64,000 bases of DNA, taken from positions 1,858,473-1,922,472 of the forward strand of contig NZ_JALKAN010000001.1 in the NCBI RefSeq assembly GCF_023015965.1. The letters run 5' to 3'. The DNA comes from Allomuricauda sp. F6463D (lineage in GTDB: Bacteria; Bacteroidota; Bacteroidia; Flavobacteriales; Flavobacteriaceae). A model generated the notes under the pieces. The model had not been told where the DNA came from and ran no database searches. It saw only the letters and a list, made by a program, of their open reading frames with translations. Of the stretch, positions 8,214 through 16,603 are shown piece by piece (within the stretch, counting starts at the first letter, position 1; the number at the start of each line of letters is the position of its first letter). Both the position numbers and the translations under genes were made by a program.

Positions 8214-8960
8214 ATGGATTTTTTTAACAGGCATCTAAAAATTACGCTGAGTTTTAACTGGAAGTTGGGACTTGCCTTCATCTTTATTTTTGGTGTTCCC
8301 CGGTTTCTTGCGGTACTCAATGCAAGTAAAACAGGGGATTATGGGTTTACATCTATCATTTTTGTGGTAATGTGGATTACACCTTTTCTTTTGCTGACCA
8401 AACAGGGAAGGACAGCAATAGGAATCAAAAAACCTGATAATTACAGTGCTATCTTCCTTGGGTTTATTTTGGGTGGACTTGTTTGTCTAGTAGTTTGGCT
8501 GGTGGGAACGTGGCTATATAACGACACTGTTCAAAATTGGCTGGTATATATCTCAAGGTCCTATCAAGTGCCCATGGATCAGAATTTTGACTCAGTCAAG
8601 TTAAAATATTTCATCATTTTTGGAGTTACGAGCATGATATTTAGTCCCATTGGGGAAGAATTTTTGTACCGCGGACTCATCCACAGGTGTTTTTCCGAAA
8701 AATTTGGGGAAAATAAAGCATCAATTATAGACAGCCTTGCCTTTGGGCTGACCCATTTAGCTCACTTTGGAATTCTTTTTATTGATGGAAGGTGGGTGTT
8801 TTATTGGATTCCTGCCATATTATGGGTCATGCTGATGTTTTTTGCCTCTCGTGTGTTCTTTATGCTCAAACAAAAATCCAACTCCATATGGGGAGCTACC
8901 TTATGTCATGCAGGTTTTAATTTAATGATGACCTACCTTATCTTCTACCATATATTTTAA
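8214..8960 (+). CDS. CPBP-family intramembrane metalloprotease
   Basis: 248 residues with about seven membrane segments. The family signature is complete: Glu148, Glu149 and Arg153 in EEFLYRG, His181 and His184 in THLAHF, and His232/Asn236 in CHAGFN. These residues form the glutamate and histidine site of Rce1/CAAX-type (ABI) proteases. Bacterial members process prenylated-like peptides, bacteriocins or membrane regulators; the substrate here is unknown. The ATG at 8214 follows the SDR stop by 11 bases, so it may be the third gene of the cupin operon. It ends 20 bases from the convergent LytTR gene. Confidence 0.88.
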   Translation: MDFFNRHLKITLSFNWKLGLAFIFIFGVPRFLAVLNASKTGDYGFTSIIFVVMWITPFLLLTKQGRTAIGIKKPDNYSAIFLGFILGGLVCLVVWLVGTWLYNDTVQNWLVYISRSYQVPMDQNFDSVKLKYFIIFGVTSMIFSPIGEEFLYRGLIHRCFSEKFGENKASIIDSLAFGLTHLAHFGILFIDGRWVFYWIPAILWVMLMFFASRVFFMLKQKSNSIWGATLCHAGFNLMMTYLIFYHIF

Positions 8961-8980
8961 GAATGAGTGGTGTTTTGCAA

Positions 8981-9706
8981 TCATAAGCTCATTCTATCCT
9001 TAAAAATGTAAGATTGCCTTCTGGAAACCTCGACTTCCTCACCATTTTTTATGGTAAGCTTTAATTTACCATTGAACCAAGGCACCACATTTTCGATGTA
9101 ATTGGTATTCACAATTTGTTGACGATTGGCCCTAAAAAAAGAATCCTCCGGCAACTTTTCTTCTACTTGGTTGAGCGATTTATACAGCATAGGCTTTTTA
9201 TCCTCAAAATACACACGGGTATAATTGCCCATAATCTCAAACAGGGAGATATCTCCAATTTTCACCAACCAGCACGAATCCCCATCTTTTATGAATATTT
9301 GGCTATCCTCGGTAAGTTTTTTGGTCGTCGATTTAGCTTCCGAATTTGAAGATATTTTGTCCCTCACCTTGTCCATGGCCATATTGAACCGTTTATCGCT
9401 AACCGGTTTCAAAAGATAATCCAAGGCATTGTACTCAAATGATTTTATGGCGTATTCGTCGTATGCGGTGGTAAAAACCGTGATTGGAACCTCATCCAAC
9501 ATTTCCAAAAGATCAAATCCATCTTTTTCTGGCATATTGATGTCCAAAAAAAGTAGGTCCGGAGATTCGGATTCAATCAGTTTCACCCCATCGTCAACAT
9601 TACTGGCTTCTCCCACAATCTCCAAATCATCATGGAGTTTGATCAATTCCTTCAACTCGTTACGTGCCAAACGGGAGTCTTCAACTATTACCGCTCTGAT
9701 TTTCAT
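8981..9706 (-). CDS. LytTR-family response regulator
   Basis: 241 residues. An N-terminal receiver domain (residues 1-120) has the acidic pocket VIVED and the phospho-acceptor Asp55 in LFLDINMP, with Lys in LLKPVSDKR. A C-terminal LytTR DNA-binding domain (about residues 140-241) contains SLFEIMGNYTRVYFED, FFRANRQQIVN and a SRRQS terminus. It is the partner of the histidine kinase gene that overlaps it by 4 bases (9703-9706). Unlike the decayed LytTR gene near 50.7-51.4 kb in this window, this copy is complete. Target genes are not apparent. Confidence 0.92.
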   Translation of the reverse strand: MKIRAVIVEDSRLARNELKELIKLHDDLEIVGEASNVDDGVKLIESESPDLLFLDINMPEKDGFDLLEMLDEVPITVFTTAYDEYAIKSFEYNALDYLLKPVSDKRFNMAMDKVRDKISSNSEAKSTTKKLTEDSQIFIKDGDSCWLVKIGDISLFEIMGNYTRVYFEDKKPMLYKSLNQVEEKLPEDSFFRANRQQIVNTNYIENVVPWFNGKLKLTIKNGEEVEVSRRQSYIFKDRMSL

Positions 9707-10761
9707 ATCAAAGGAATTTTGATTTGTGCCACCACCTCATCGGATATTTCCTCTAGTTTAAAAGATGCACGACCAGCGTACAACAACTTCAACCGCTGTT
9801 CAATGTTTTTCAACCCCAGTTGCGTGGAATCCTTGGAAATCTTCAATTTACCGGTATTATTCACCTCAATATAGAGGTCATTGTCCTTTTTAAAAACAGC
9901 CAAAACAATCCGTCCCCCATCCTTAAGGTTGGAAATACCATGTTTTGCCGCGTTTTCTATCAACAATTGAATGATCATAGGCGGAATTCGAACATCCAGT
10001 ATATCCTCATCCACTTTTTTAACGAACTCCAGACGATTTTCAAATTGGATTTTTGACAAATCGATATAATTGTCCACCACCTCCAATTCTTCATGAACTG
10101 GTATATCGTTTATATTGTTTTTGGTTAGGGAATATCGGATTATTTCGGAAAGTTTAGTGAGCATTTCTCTGGACTTCTCCACATCTTCCAACATCAAGCC
10201 TCGAATATTGTTGAGACTATTGAACATAAAATGTGGGTTGATTTGTCCCTTTAACGTATTTAATTGTGCTTGCTTCAAAGTAGTGTTCAACTCTAAACGC
10301 TCTATCCGGTTTTGGTTTAATCTAAGAAGAAGTTTGATCACCAAATACGTTATCACCCAAGCACCGACCAAAAATACAGAGTTGAGCACCTGAACCATGA
10401 TTTTGTCGTACCCCTCGAATATGTGCATTTCTGTTTCGGTGAGTTCTGGCCCAAATTTCACATAGAGATATCCAAAAAAAACGTTCAAAAGGCCAAAAAG
10501 TGTAGCTACCAGCAATGTGGAAACGATTATCTTAATGACTTCTTTTCCTCCAAAAGAATCAAAATGAACGTTTCTTTTGAGGTACCATCTCAATATGGAG
10601 GTTGAAAACACACCAATAAAAGTTCCAACGATAATCGAGAATACAATCATCTCAAAACTTATATTTTGCGGAATCAAAGCCCCTATGGAATTAATAAAAC
10701 CCCAACCAAGAAATTGGAGAACCCAAAATGCAATATTCCTTTTTCGTGTACTTAACTCCAT
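9703..10761 (-). CDS. LytS-type sensor histidine kinase
   Basis: 352 residues. The first 150 residues contain four membrane segments and no obvious extracytoplasmic domain. They are followed by a short coiled coil and the His_kinase (PF06580) domain with the phospho-accepting His177 in QINPHFMFNSLNNIRGL. A HATPase domain follows with N-box IENAAKHG and an abbreviated G-box (GLKNIEQRL). The stimulus is probably sensed within the membrane. The start codon for the response regulator lies inside its 3' end (ATGA overlap), so the pair is co-translated. Confidence 0.92.
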   Translation of the reverse strand: MELSTRKRNIAFWVLQFLGWGFINSIGALIPQNISFEMIVFSIIVGTFIGVFSTSILRWYLKRNVHFDSFGGKEVIKIIVSTLLVATLFGLLNVFFGYLYVKFGPELTETEMHIFEGYDKIMVQVLNSVFLVGAWVITYLVIKLLLRLNQNRIERLELNTTLKQAQLNTLKGQINPHFMFNSLNNIRGLMLEDVEKSREMLTKLSEIIRYSLTKNNINDIPVHEELEVVDNYIDLSKIQFENRLEFVKKVDEDILDVRIPPMIIQLLIENAAKHGISNLKDGGRIVLAVFKKDNDLYIEVNNTGKLKISKDSTQLGLKNIEQRLKLLYAGRASFKLEEISDEVVAQIKIPLI

Positions 10762-10830
10762 TATGTTGAGCTTGAATTACCCAAATTTACATTAAACTTA
10801 TATGGGATAACCTCAATTTATATATTGACC

Positions 10831-11040
10831 TTAAGATTTCTGGACTTCCTTCTTCTTAAATGGATTATAACAAGATTTTTTATTCGGTAAAAATGCTATC
10901 CACATCAGGGTAGCACCTGAATAGAAAAATGGAAAGTACTCCATATATTCCCAAGTATTAAACTTGCCGTATATCCCTATCATAATGCCAAGGGCACCCA
11001 TTGCTAAAATTACTTTTTGTTTTGTATTAAGTTTGCTCAT
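10831..11040 (-). CDS. Small two-helix membrane protein
   Basis: 69 residues. Two hydrophobic helices (about residues 9-24 and 37-50) are separated by FNTWEYMEY and followed by a basic tail ending in KKKEVQKS. No enzymatic motif. The gene begins with MSKLNTKQK, has a good coding pattern, and is followed by a short intergenic gap to the LytS gene's 5' end. A 17-codon hydrophobic ORF lies just upstream on the same strand. Unknown function; probably a real small membrane protein because the reading frame and charge pattern are clean. Confidence 0.6.
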   Translation of the reverse strand: MSKLNTKQKVILAMGALGIMIGIYGKFNTWEYMEYFPFFYSGATLMWIAFLPNKKSCYNPFKKKEVQKS

Positions 11041-11071
11041 ATCGATTGATTTTAACTGTCGCTTCTGCGAA

Positions 11072-11125
11072 TTAAAGAATAATAGTAACTAAAAGTGTGA
11101 TTATTAATTTAGCCAGTGCTATCAT
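11072..11125 (-). CDS. Candidate 17-residue hydrophobic microprotein
   Basis: ATG to TAA on the minus strand, encoding 17 residues, almost all hydrophobic with one Lys near the N-terminus (MIALAKLII...). This could be a single membrane helix. It lies 31 bases upstream of the 69-residue membrane protein gene and on the same strand, so could be a leader or a co-expressed microprotein. The evidence is only composition and position; an ORF this short can arise by chance. Confidence 0.3.
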   Translation of the reverse strand: MIALAKLIITLLVTIIL

Positions 11126-11289
11126 GATTCTTCGGTTTTAGATTATAATTCTATAGCTAAAGTAATGGACAACTATTGCCTGGTGAAGTGAATTATGACA
11201 AGTGGCAATTTTGTGATACCGAACGGTAAAACCGATTTGTTCTATGGATGAAAATCAACCGGAAATTGCGCAACAACCTGATTAATAGT

Positions 11290-11814
11290 CTATTTTACTT
11301 TAGGAGGGAATTTGGAAAACACTTTTTCTATCAAGGCCTTTAACTTCTCTTCTCTTACATTGGGAGATGCATTGTCCCTGAAGCCACTTTCTGTCGTAGC
11401 TTGCCAAACTAGAGCATCGCGTTGCGCATCCACCACATCAAACTGAATACTTCGCTGTATACTGGAACCACCTAAAGGCAACCCAACAGAAATACCGCCT
11501 CCAACATTTCGACCGCCACCTCCAATGCCGACCCCAACATTGTTACTCGGGGCTTTTCTATATGCATCGCTCAAAATATTGATAAAGAGTTCCGGTTCTT
11601 CGGCCAATCGATAACCTCGCGCTTTTAAAGTCGAATCCAAGGACCGGAGCAATCTTTTTTCATCCAGTTGACTCAATCCAGATTGCATATCCGAATAGTA
11701 GTTGTACGTAGAATAGTTCGAAAAATCAACTGCCTTGTCATAGTCATAATTCACCTTTATGCCACTACAGGACAAAAGTGTCGACACCAATATTAAGGAA
11801 AGAAAAAAACGCAT
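11290..11814 (-). CDS. DUF4136-family lipoprotein
   Basis: 174 residues. A lipoprotein signal peptide ends in the lipobox TLLSC. The DUF4136 body follows: VNYDYDKAVDFSNYSTYNYY, an LDSTLKARGYRL helix, and a Gly-rich central turn GVGIGGGGRNVGGGISVGLPLG, ending with the helix NVREEKLKALIEKVFSKFPP. Members are periplasmic or outer-membrane lipoproteins of unknown role, often stress-linked. It is a single gene, separated by about 65 bases from the 5' end side of the obgE 3' end and preceded on the other side by non-coding DNA at 11041-11289. Confidence 0.85.
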   Translation of the reverse strand: MRFFLSLILVSTLLSCSGIKVNYDYDKAVDFSNYSTYNYYSDMQSGLSQLDEKRLLRSLDSTLKARGYRLAEEPELFINILSDAYRKAPSNNVGVGIGGGGRNVGGGISVGLPLGGSSIQRSIQFDVVDAQRDALVWQATTESGFRDNASPNVREEKLKALIEKVFSKFPPKVK

Positions 11815-11879
11815 TATAGGACATTTGGGTTCCTTTAAAATTAATCAATATATTGATTAAGTGGGCAGAAGAATACCTA

Positions 11880-12881
11880 TTATTCGTTCAACAACTTCCA
11901 AAAGTTATCCTTGAGTTGTTGAATTCCCAAGCCACTTACCGATGATATGAAAGTGTATGGGACATCTTTAAAATCTTCTTTCATATCCGCATCCATTTCA
12001 TCAATCAATTCTTGGTCCAACATATCGCATTTAGAGATAGCCACCAGGCGATTTTTATCCAACAATTCGGGATTATATCTTCTTAGCTCATCCAAAAGAA
12101 TTTCATATTCCTGGCTAATATCCTTACTATCGGCAGGAATTAGAAACAATAAGGATGCATTGCGCTCTATATGGCGCAGAAAATAATGTCCAAGTCCTTT
12201 GCCCTCTGCGGCACCTTCTATGATCCCGGGAATATCCGCCATCACAAAACTCCGAAAATCACGATATTCCACAATACCCAAATTGGGTTTTAAAGTTGTA
12301 AACTCATAATTGGCAATTTTAGGTTTTGCGGAGGTCATTACGGAGAGCAATGTGGATTTTCCTGCATTTGGAAAGCCAACAAGACCTACATCGGCCAAAA
12401 CTTTCAGTTCTAAAGTAAGTTGTCCTTCCTGACCATCAATTCCGGGCTGGGCATATCTTGGAGTTTGGTTGGTAGGGCTTTTAAAGTGCCAATTACCTCG
12501 ACCTCCCATACCTCCTTCAAGAACAATTTTCTCCTCCCCGTCCTCGGTAATTTCAAAAAGTACTTTGTTTGTGTCAGCATCTCGTACAACCGTTCCCAAT
12601 GGCACTTCAAGATACACATCTTCGCCATCTGCACCGGTGCTACGGCTTTTACTTCCGTGTTCACCATGACCTGCCTTGAAATGCTTTTTAAACTTGTAAT
12701 GTACGAGCGTCCACAAATTTTTGTTCCCTTTGACTATAACATGTCCTCCACGGCCACCATCACCTCCATCTGGCCCGCCCTTGGCCACATATTTTTCGCG
12801 TCGCAAATGCGCAGAGCCCTGCCCCCCCTTACCAGAAGAAACATGCACTTTTACGTAATCCACAAAGTTGCCCTCGGTCAT
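11880..12881 (-). CDS. obgE: Obg GTPase (ObgE/CgtA)
   Basis: 333 residues. An N-terminal Gly-rich Obg fold (residues 1-160) has the repeated [14 protein letters not shown] loops. It is followed by a TRAFAC GTPase domain with G1 GFPNAGKST, the switch I threonines (FTTLKPNLG), G3 DIPGI and a G4-like SKCD in AISKCDML. The C-terminal OCT extension of some Obg proteins is absent, as usual in Bacteroidota. The protein associates with the 50S ribosomal subunit and monitors guanine nucleotide status. It lies 31 bases downstream of the hpt-adk fusion gene, so purine metabolism and this GTPase are likely co-transcribed. Confidence 0.95.
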   Translation of the reverse strand: MTEGNFVDYVKVHVSSGKGGQGSAHLRREKYVAKGGPDGGDGGRGGHVIVKGNKNLWTLVHYKFKKHFKAGHGEHGSKSRSTGADGEDVYLEVPLGTVVRDADTNKVLFEITEDGEEKIVLEGGMGGRGNWHFKSPTNQTPRYAQPGIDGQEGQLTLELKVLADVGLVGFPNAGKSTLLSVMTSAKPKIANYEFTTLKPNLGIVEYRDFRSFVMADIPGIIEGAAEGKGLGHYFLRHIERNASLLFLIPADSKDISQEYEILLDELRRYNPELLDKNRLVAISKCDMLDQELIDEMDADMKEDFKDVPYTFISSVSGLGIQQLKDNFWKLLNE

Positions 12882-12912
12882 ATATATGTGTTAAGTCCTA
12901 GTTGAACTGTTA

Positions 12913-14028
12913 TTATAGGGAATCGATCACCTTACTCAAGCGCTCAGTGATGTCTTCGATTTCACCAATTCCGTTTACAGAATGAAATTTACCTTGCGCT
13001 TTGTAAAACGCTTTCAACGGAGCAGTTTTTTGATTGTACTCATCAAAACGATTACGGATCTTGCTTTCATCTTGATCATCGGAACGTCCACTGCTTTTGC
13101 CACGTTCCAGTAAACGTGCCACTAGAATATCATCTTCTGCTTCTAACGCAATGGTCGCATTGATTTTCATGTCCTTGGATTCCAAAAAATTGTCCAATGC
13201 TTCAGCTTGGGCGGCCGTACGCGGAAATCCATCAAAAATGAAGCCTGCCGCATCTGGACTTTTCTCGACTTCTGCCTTCAACATTTCTATGGTCACCTCA
13301 TCTGGCACCAAATCACCTTTATCCATGTAAGACTTGGCCAAGTTTCCAAGTTCCGTCCCGTTTTTTATATTGAAACGGAAAACATCCCCCGTGGAAATGT
13401 GTCTCAAATTATATTTTTCTTTTAGGAACCCGGCTTGAGTACCTTTTCCTGCTCCTGGCTTTCCAAAAAGCACTAGGTTGATCATATCTGTTTGATTTAA
13501 TTGGTAAACTTCTCTTAGATTTCGACCCAACTCGTTATAGTCCAAACCATATCCCACAATAAAATGATCGGGGATTTCCAAACCTACATAATCTATGGCA
13601 TATTCGCCATTGTACACATCGGACTTGTAAAAAAGTGTACCGATTTTAAACTCTTTAACGTTGGTATTGGAGAATAGATGAACAAGTTGTTTCAACGTAC
13701 GGCCAGTGTCCACAACATCTTCCAAAATAATCACACTCTTCCCCTCAATTTCCTCGGGAACGTCCAAAAGAGTCTCCACAATTCCTGTTGAAGTAAGTCC
13801 CTGATAGGAGCTCAGACGCACAAAAGAAACCTCACAAGGGTGCTGATAAGCTTTTAGAAAATCGGCCACAAACCTAAAAGCTCCATTTAACACACCGACG
13901 AACAAGGGTGTTTCATCCTTATATTCTTCAGCGATTTCCTTGGCCATTTTATCTATGGCGGCAAGGATTTCCTCCTCCTTAATGTATGGCTTAAAAAACT
14001 TGTCGTGGAGTTTAATCAATGTGTTCAA
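12913..14028 (-). CDS. Fused hypoxanthine phosphoribosyltransferase-adenylate kinase
   Basis: 371 residues in one uninterrupted frame. Residues 1-178 are a phosphoribosyltransferase of the HPRT type: PRPP loop VIILEDVVDTGRTL (about 99-112), LNGAFRFVADF, and YVGLEIPDHFIVGYGLDY. Residues 182-371 are a complete adenylate kinase: P-loop GKPGAGKGTQ, HISTGDVFR, DGFPRT, and ERGKSSGRSDDQDE, where the mobile LID is the short form. The two parts meet at NQTD-MINLV, and Met182 (codon at 13483-13485) is where a free-standing Adk would start. Known function: salvage of hypoxanthine/guanine to IMP/GMP, and AMP + ATP to 2 ADP. It is divergent from purK, so salvage and de novo synthesis share an upstream region. 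Confidence 0.92.
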   Translation of the reverse strand: MNTLIKLHDKFFKPYIKEEEILAAIDKMAKEIAEEYKDETPLFVGVLNGAFRFVADFLKAYQHPCEVSFVRLSSYQGLTSTGIVETLLDVPEEIEGKSVIILEDVVDTGRTLKQLVHLFSNTNVKEFKIGTLFYKSDVYNGEYAIDYVGLEIPDHFIVGYGLDYNELGRNLREVYQLNQTDMINLVLFGKPGAGKGTQAGFLKEKYNLRHISTGDVFRFNIKNGTELGNLAKSYMDKGDLVPDEVTIEMLKAEVEKSPDAAGFIFDGFPRTAAQAEALDNFLESKDMKINATIALEAEDDILVARLLERGKSSGRSDDQDESKIRNRFDEYNQKTAPLKAFYKAQGKFHSVNGIGEIEDITERLSKVIDSL

Positions 14029-14136
14029 GTTATGGTCAGGTTGGCAAAGATAATATTTTTAAAGGTGCTAAACTCTCACTTCTTTTATAGCCTCGTAGAT
14101 TTCATGTATTTTTGTTCACATTCAATTTACAAATCA

Positions 14137-15291
14137 ATGCAATTTTTCTCTTCCGACTTTAAACTAGGAATATTAGGTGGTGGGCAGTTGGGCAAAATGA
14201 TGCTCTACGAAACTCGTAAATGGGACATCCAAACCAAGGTGATGGATGCTTCTGAAGATGCTCCTTGCAAAATAGCTTGCAACGAATTTGTCCAAGGCAA
14301 TTTAATGGATTTTGATGCGGTCTATAGTTTTGGGAAAGATGTGAACGTGCTCACCGTAGAAATTGAAAATGTAAATGTGGATGCACTTGAAAAGTTGGAA
14401 CATGAGGGAGTAGAAGTGTACCCTCCTACCAAAACCTTGAGAACCATTCAGAACAAAGCAGTACAAAAACTGTTTTATACAGATCATAATATTCCAACTG
14501 CTTCCTTTACACGGTTTGCCTACACTTCCGAAATCGAGGACAGCATAAGCAACGGAGGACTTTCATTGCCGTTTATTTGGAAAAGTGCACAGTTTGGCTA
14601 CGATGGACAAGGCGTCAAAGTCGTCCGCAAGATCGAAGACCTTAATGACTTGCCCAATGTGGAGTGCATCGCCGAAAAAATGATTGATTTTAAAAATGAA
14701 TTGGCGGTTGTGGTAGCACGGAACACCAAAGGTGAAGTAAAAACGTATCCCGTGGTGGAAATGGAATTCCACCCCGAGGCCAATCAAGTGGAATATGTAA
14801 TCTGCCCCGCACGAATTGATGATACCGTGGCCAAAAAGGCCCAAGCAATAGCTTTAAAGGTTTCGGAGCATATAAAGCATGTAGGCTTATTGGCTGTGGA
14901 AATGTTCCAAACCAAGGATGATCAAATTCTAGTAAACGAATCTGCGCCGAGACCACACAACAGTGGACACTACAGCATTGAAGCCAGTTATACCAACCAG
15001 TTTGAACAAGATATCCGAGCCATTTTAGGCCTTCCTTTGGGTAAAACCGATAGCAAAGTGGCTGGAATTATGGTTAACTTGGTGGGTGCCGAAGGATATA
15101 CCGGGGATGTTGTATATGAAAACATCGAAAAAATATTGGGGATAGATGGTGTCACTCCACACATCTATGGAAAAAAGCAAACAAGGCCTTTCCGTAAAAT
15201 GGGCCATGTTACTATTGTCGATGAAAATATGACCAGAGCCAGAGAACTGGCACAACAGGTAAAAGAAACCATTAAAGTGATAAGCAAATAA
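14137..15291 (+). CDS. purK: 5-(carboxyamino)imidazole ribonucleotide synthase
   Basis: 384 residues from the ATG at 14137; the frame is open further left but that part is non-homologous and overlaps the divergent gene. ATP-grasp enzyme of de novo purine synthesis that carboxylates AIR to N5-CAIR using ATP and bicarbonate. Evidence: N-terminal GILGGGQLGKMM, the ATP-binding KSAQFGYDGQGV, ENEL-type catalytic region ending in NESAPRPHNSGHYSIEA, and a C-terminal domain GHVTIVDENM. purE begins 3 bases after its stop. Cytoplasmic. Confidence 0.95.
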   Translation: MQFFSSDFKLGILGGGQLGKMMLYETRKWDIQTKVMDASEDAPCKIACNEFVQGNLMDFDAVYSFGKDVNVLTVEIENVNVDALEKLEHEGVEVYPPTKTLRTIQNKAVQKLFYTDHNIPTASFTRFAYTSEIEDSISNGGLSLPFIWKSAQFGYDGQGVKVVRKIEDLNDLPNVECIAEKMIDFKNELAVVVARNTKGEVKTYPVVEMEFHPEANQVEYVICPARIDDTVAKKAQAIALKVSEHIKHVGLLAVEMFQTKDDQILVNESAPRPHNSGHYSIEASYTNQFEQDIRAILGLPLGKTDSKVAGIMVNLVGAEGYTGDVVYENIEKILGIDGVTPHIYGKKQTRPFRKMGHVTIVDENMTRARELAQQVKETIKVISK

Positions 15292-15294
15292 AAT

Positions 15295-15786
15295 ATGAGC
15301 AAAGTAGCCGTGATTATGGGAAGTACAAGTGACCTCCCAGTAATGCAAGATGCCATTGATATATTAAAAGAATTAGGGGTTGATGTTGATGTTGATATAG
15401 TTTCCGCACACAGAACCCCCGAAAAATTGTTCAGTTTTAGCAAAAGTGCCCACACCAATGGTTATGCTGTAATAATTGCTGGAGCAGGCGGGGCAGCTCA
15501 TTTGCCAGGAATGGTAGCATCATTATCTCCCCTTCCCGTTATCGGAGTTCCTGTAAAAAGCAGCAACTCCATTGATGGCTGGGATTCAGTTTTGTCCATT
15601 CTACAAATGCCTGGTGGGGTTCCCGTTGCCACGGTAGCCCTTAACGGTGCAAAAAATGCAGGAATACTCGCAGCTCAAATCATCGGAAGCTCCAATACTG
15701 AAATAATGAACAATATTATTTCTTACAAAGAAGGACTAAAAGACAAGGTTATCAAAGGTGCTGAAGAAGTAAAGAAATCTTTTTAA
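15295..15786 (+). CDS. purE: N5-carboxyaminoimidazole ribonucleotide mutase
   Basis: 163 residues, the expected length for class I PurE. It moves the carboxylate of N5-CAIR to give CAIR, the step after PurK. Conserved blocks are MGSTSDLPVM at the N-terminus (substrate phosphate loop), SAHRTPEKLF (catalytic His), and AGAGGAAHLPGM. Immediately downstream of purK with a 3-base gap, so the pair forms an operon; presence of PurK implies this is the mutase and not the class II carboxylase. Confidence 0.95.
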   Translation: MSKVAVIMGSTSDLPVMQDAIDILKELGVDVDVDIVSAHRTPEKLFSFSKSAHTNGYAVIIAGAGGAAHLPGMVASLSPLPVIGVPVKSSNSIDGWDSVLSILQMPGGVPVATVALNGAKNAGILAAQIIGSSNTEIMNNIISYKEGLKDKVIKGAEEVKKSF

Positions 15787-15804
15787 AGATAACTTAGGTT
15801 GACT

Positions 15805-16203
15805 ATGAACTATAATCAAATTGGGATATTATTAAGCATCTGCGTCATTGCTTTTCTCGGAATTACATGGAAAAAAGCGAACAACCCATACATAAAAGGG
15901 CTATGGAAAAGTGCTCTGTTGGTTTTCACCTTATATGCCGCCCTGTTGATTTTTATTGAAATCCGTTGGCAATTTATATCAGAATACGCCAATGCATATG
16001 ATTTGAATGGCAATGGTTTTGTGGACCTCAATGAATATTCAGATGAGGCAATCAAGGCCATGAACAAAAAAACCTATGGCTCAACCGTTCGTGGATATGC
16101 CCCACTGACCATGGCAGCATTTTCTTCGATAATTGGTTTTGCTTATTTAGTGAGCGATTGGTTTGTGACACGTTTAAAAGACAAAGAATCAAAAAATAAA
16201 TGA
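15805..16203 (+). CDS. Membrane protein with an EF-hand loop (copy 1 of a tandem pair)
   Basis: 132 residues from the ATG at 15805 (an in-frame TTG six bases upstream is less likely). Three hydrophobic helices lie near residues 5-22, 36-52 and 100-118. Between the second and third is a canonical 12-residue EF-hand calcium loop, Asp66 to Glu77 (DLNGNGFVDLNE), with ligands at positions 1, 3, 5, 9 and 12. The preceding EIRW motif is shared with the next gene. No family I recognise. It follows purE by 18 bases and precedes its paralog by 4 bases. A Ca2+-binding, membrane-anchored role is an inference from the loop alone. Confidence 0.7.
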   Translation: MNYNQIGILLSICVIAFLGITWKKANNPYIKGLWKSALLVFTLYAALLIFIEIRWQFISEYANAYDLNGNGFVDLNEYSDEAIKAMNKKTYGSTVRGYAPLTMAAFSSIIGFAYLVSDWFVTRLKDKESKNK

Positions 16204-16207
16204 AGTT

Positions 16208-16603
16208 TTGAGTCCAAATATCAGCGCTCTAATTCTTACCCTTGGATGTATAATTATAACCCTATGGGCAAGAAAAAGGATTCATCAATCCTATTCAAAA
16301 AGTATTTGGAGAACTACCCTTTTACTATTTTCATTTTATTTTTTGGTCTTGACCATTGTAGAAATTCGTTGGTATTATTTTCATGAATATGCCGCAAGTT
16401 TTGATCTTAACAACAATGGTTTTATCGATTGGAGAGAAACCAATTCAGAATCACAAAACGCAGTAAGAAAGATAATAGATGATGCCCCCAGAAATTTTGC
16501 ATTTCTGACTGTTGGCGTATTTTCTTTCCTAGTATCATTATTATATTTACTTATTGATGTTGTAATTACTTTTTTAAAAATTAAAAGAACTTATAATACA
16601 TGA
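16208..16603 (+). CDS. Membrane protein with an EF-hand loop (copy 2), TTG start
   Basis: 131 residues. No ATG is available; a TTG at 16208 gives a protein that aligns end to end with the previous gene, including W20 near the first helix, VEIRW at 51-55 and an EF-hand loop Asp66 to Glu77 (DLNNNGFIDWRE) at exactly the same residue numbers. The copies differ elsewhere, so the duplication is old. Helices lie near residues 5-20, 36-52 and 97-120. The stop overlaps the start of the M3 peptidase gene (ATGA), implying co-translation. Function unknown; the conserved loop at equal position suggests it is under selection. Confidence 0.65.
   Translation: MSPNISALILTLGCIIITLWARKRIHQSYSKSIWRTTLLLFSFYFLVLTIVEIRWYYFHEYAASFDLNNNGFIDWRETNSESQNAVRKIIDDAPRNFAFLTVGVFSFLVSLLYLLIDVVITFLKIKRTYNT

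Noticed and set aside
14005..14136. 44-residue N-terminal extension of purK
   Set aside because: It overlaps the divergent hpt-adk gene and does not match PurK; the ATG at 14137 gives the family start.
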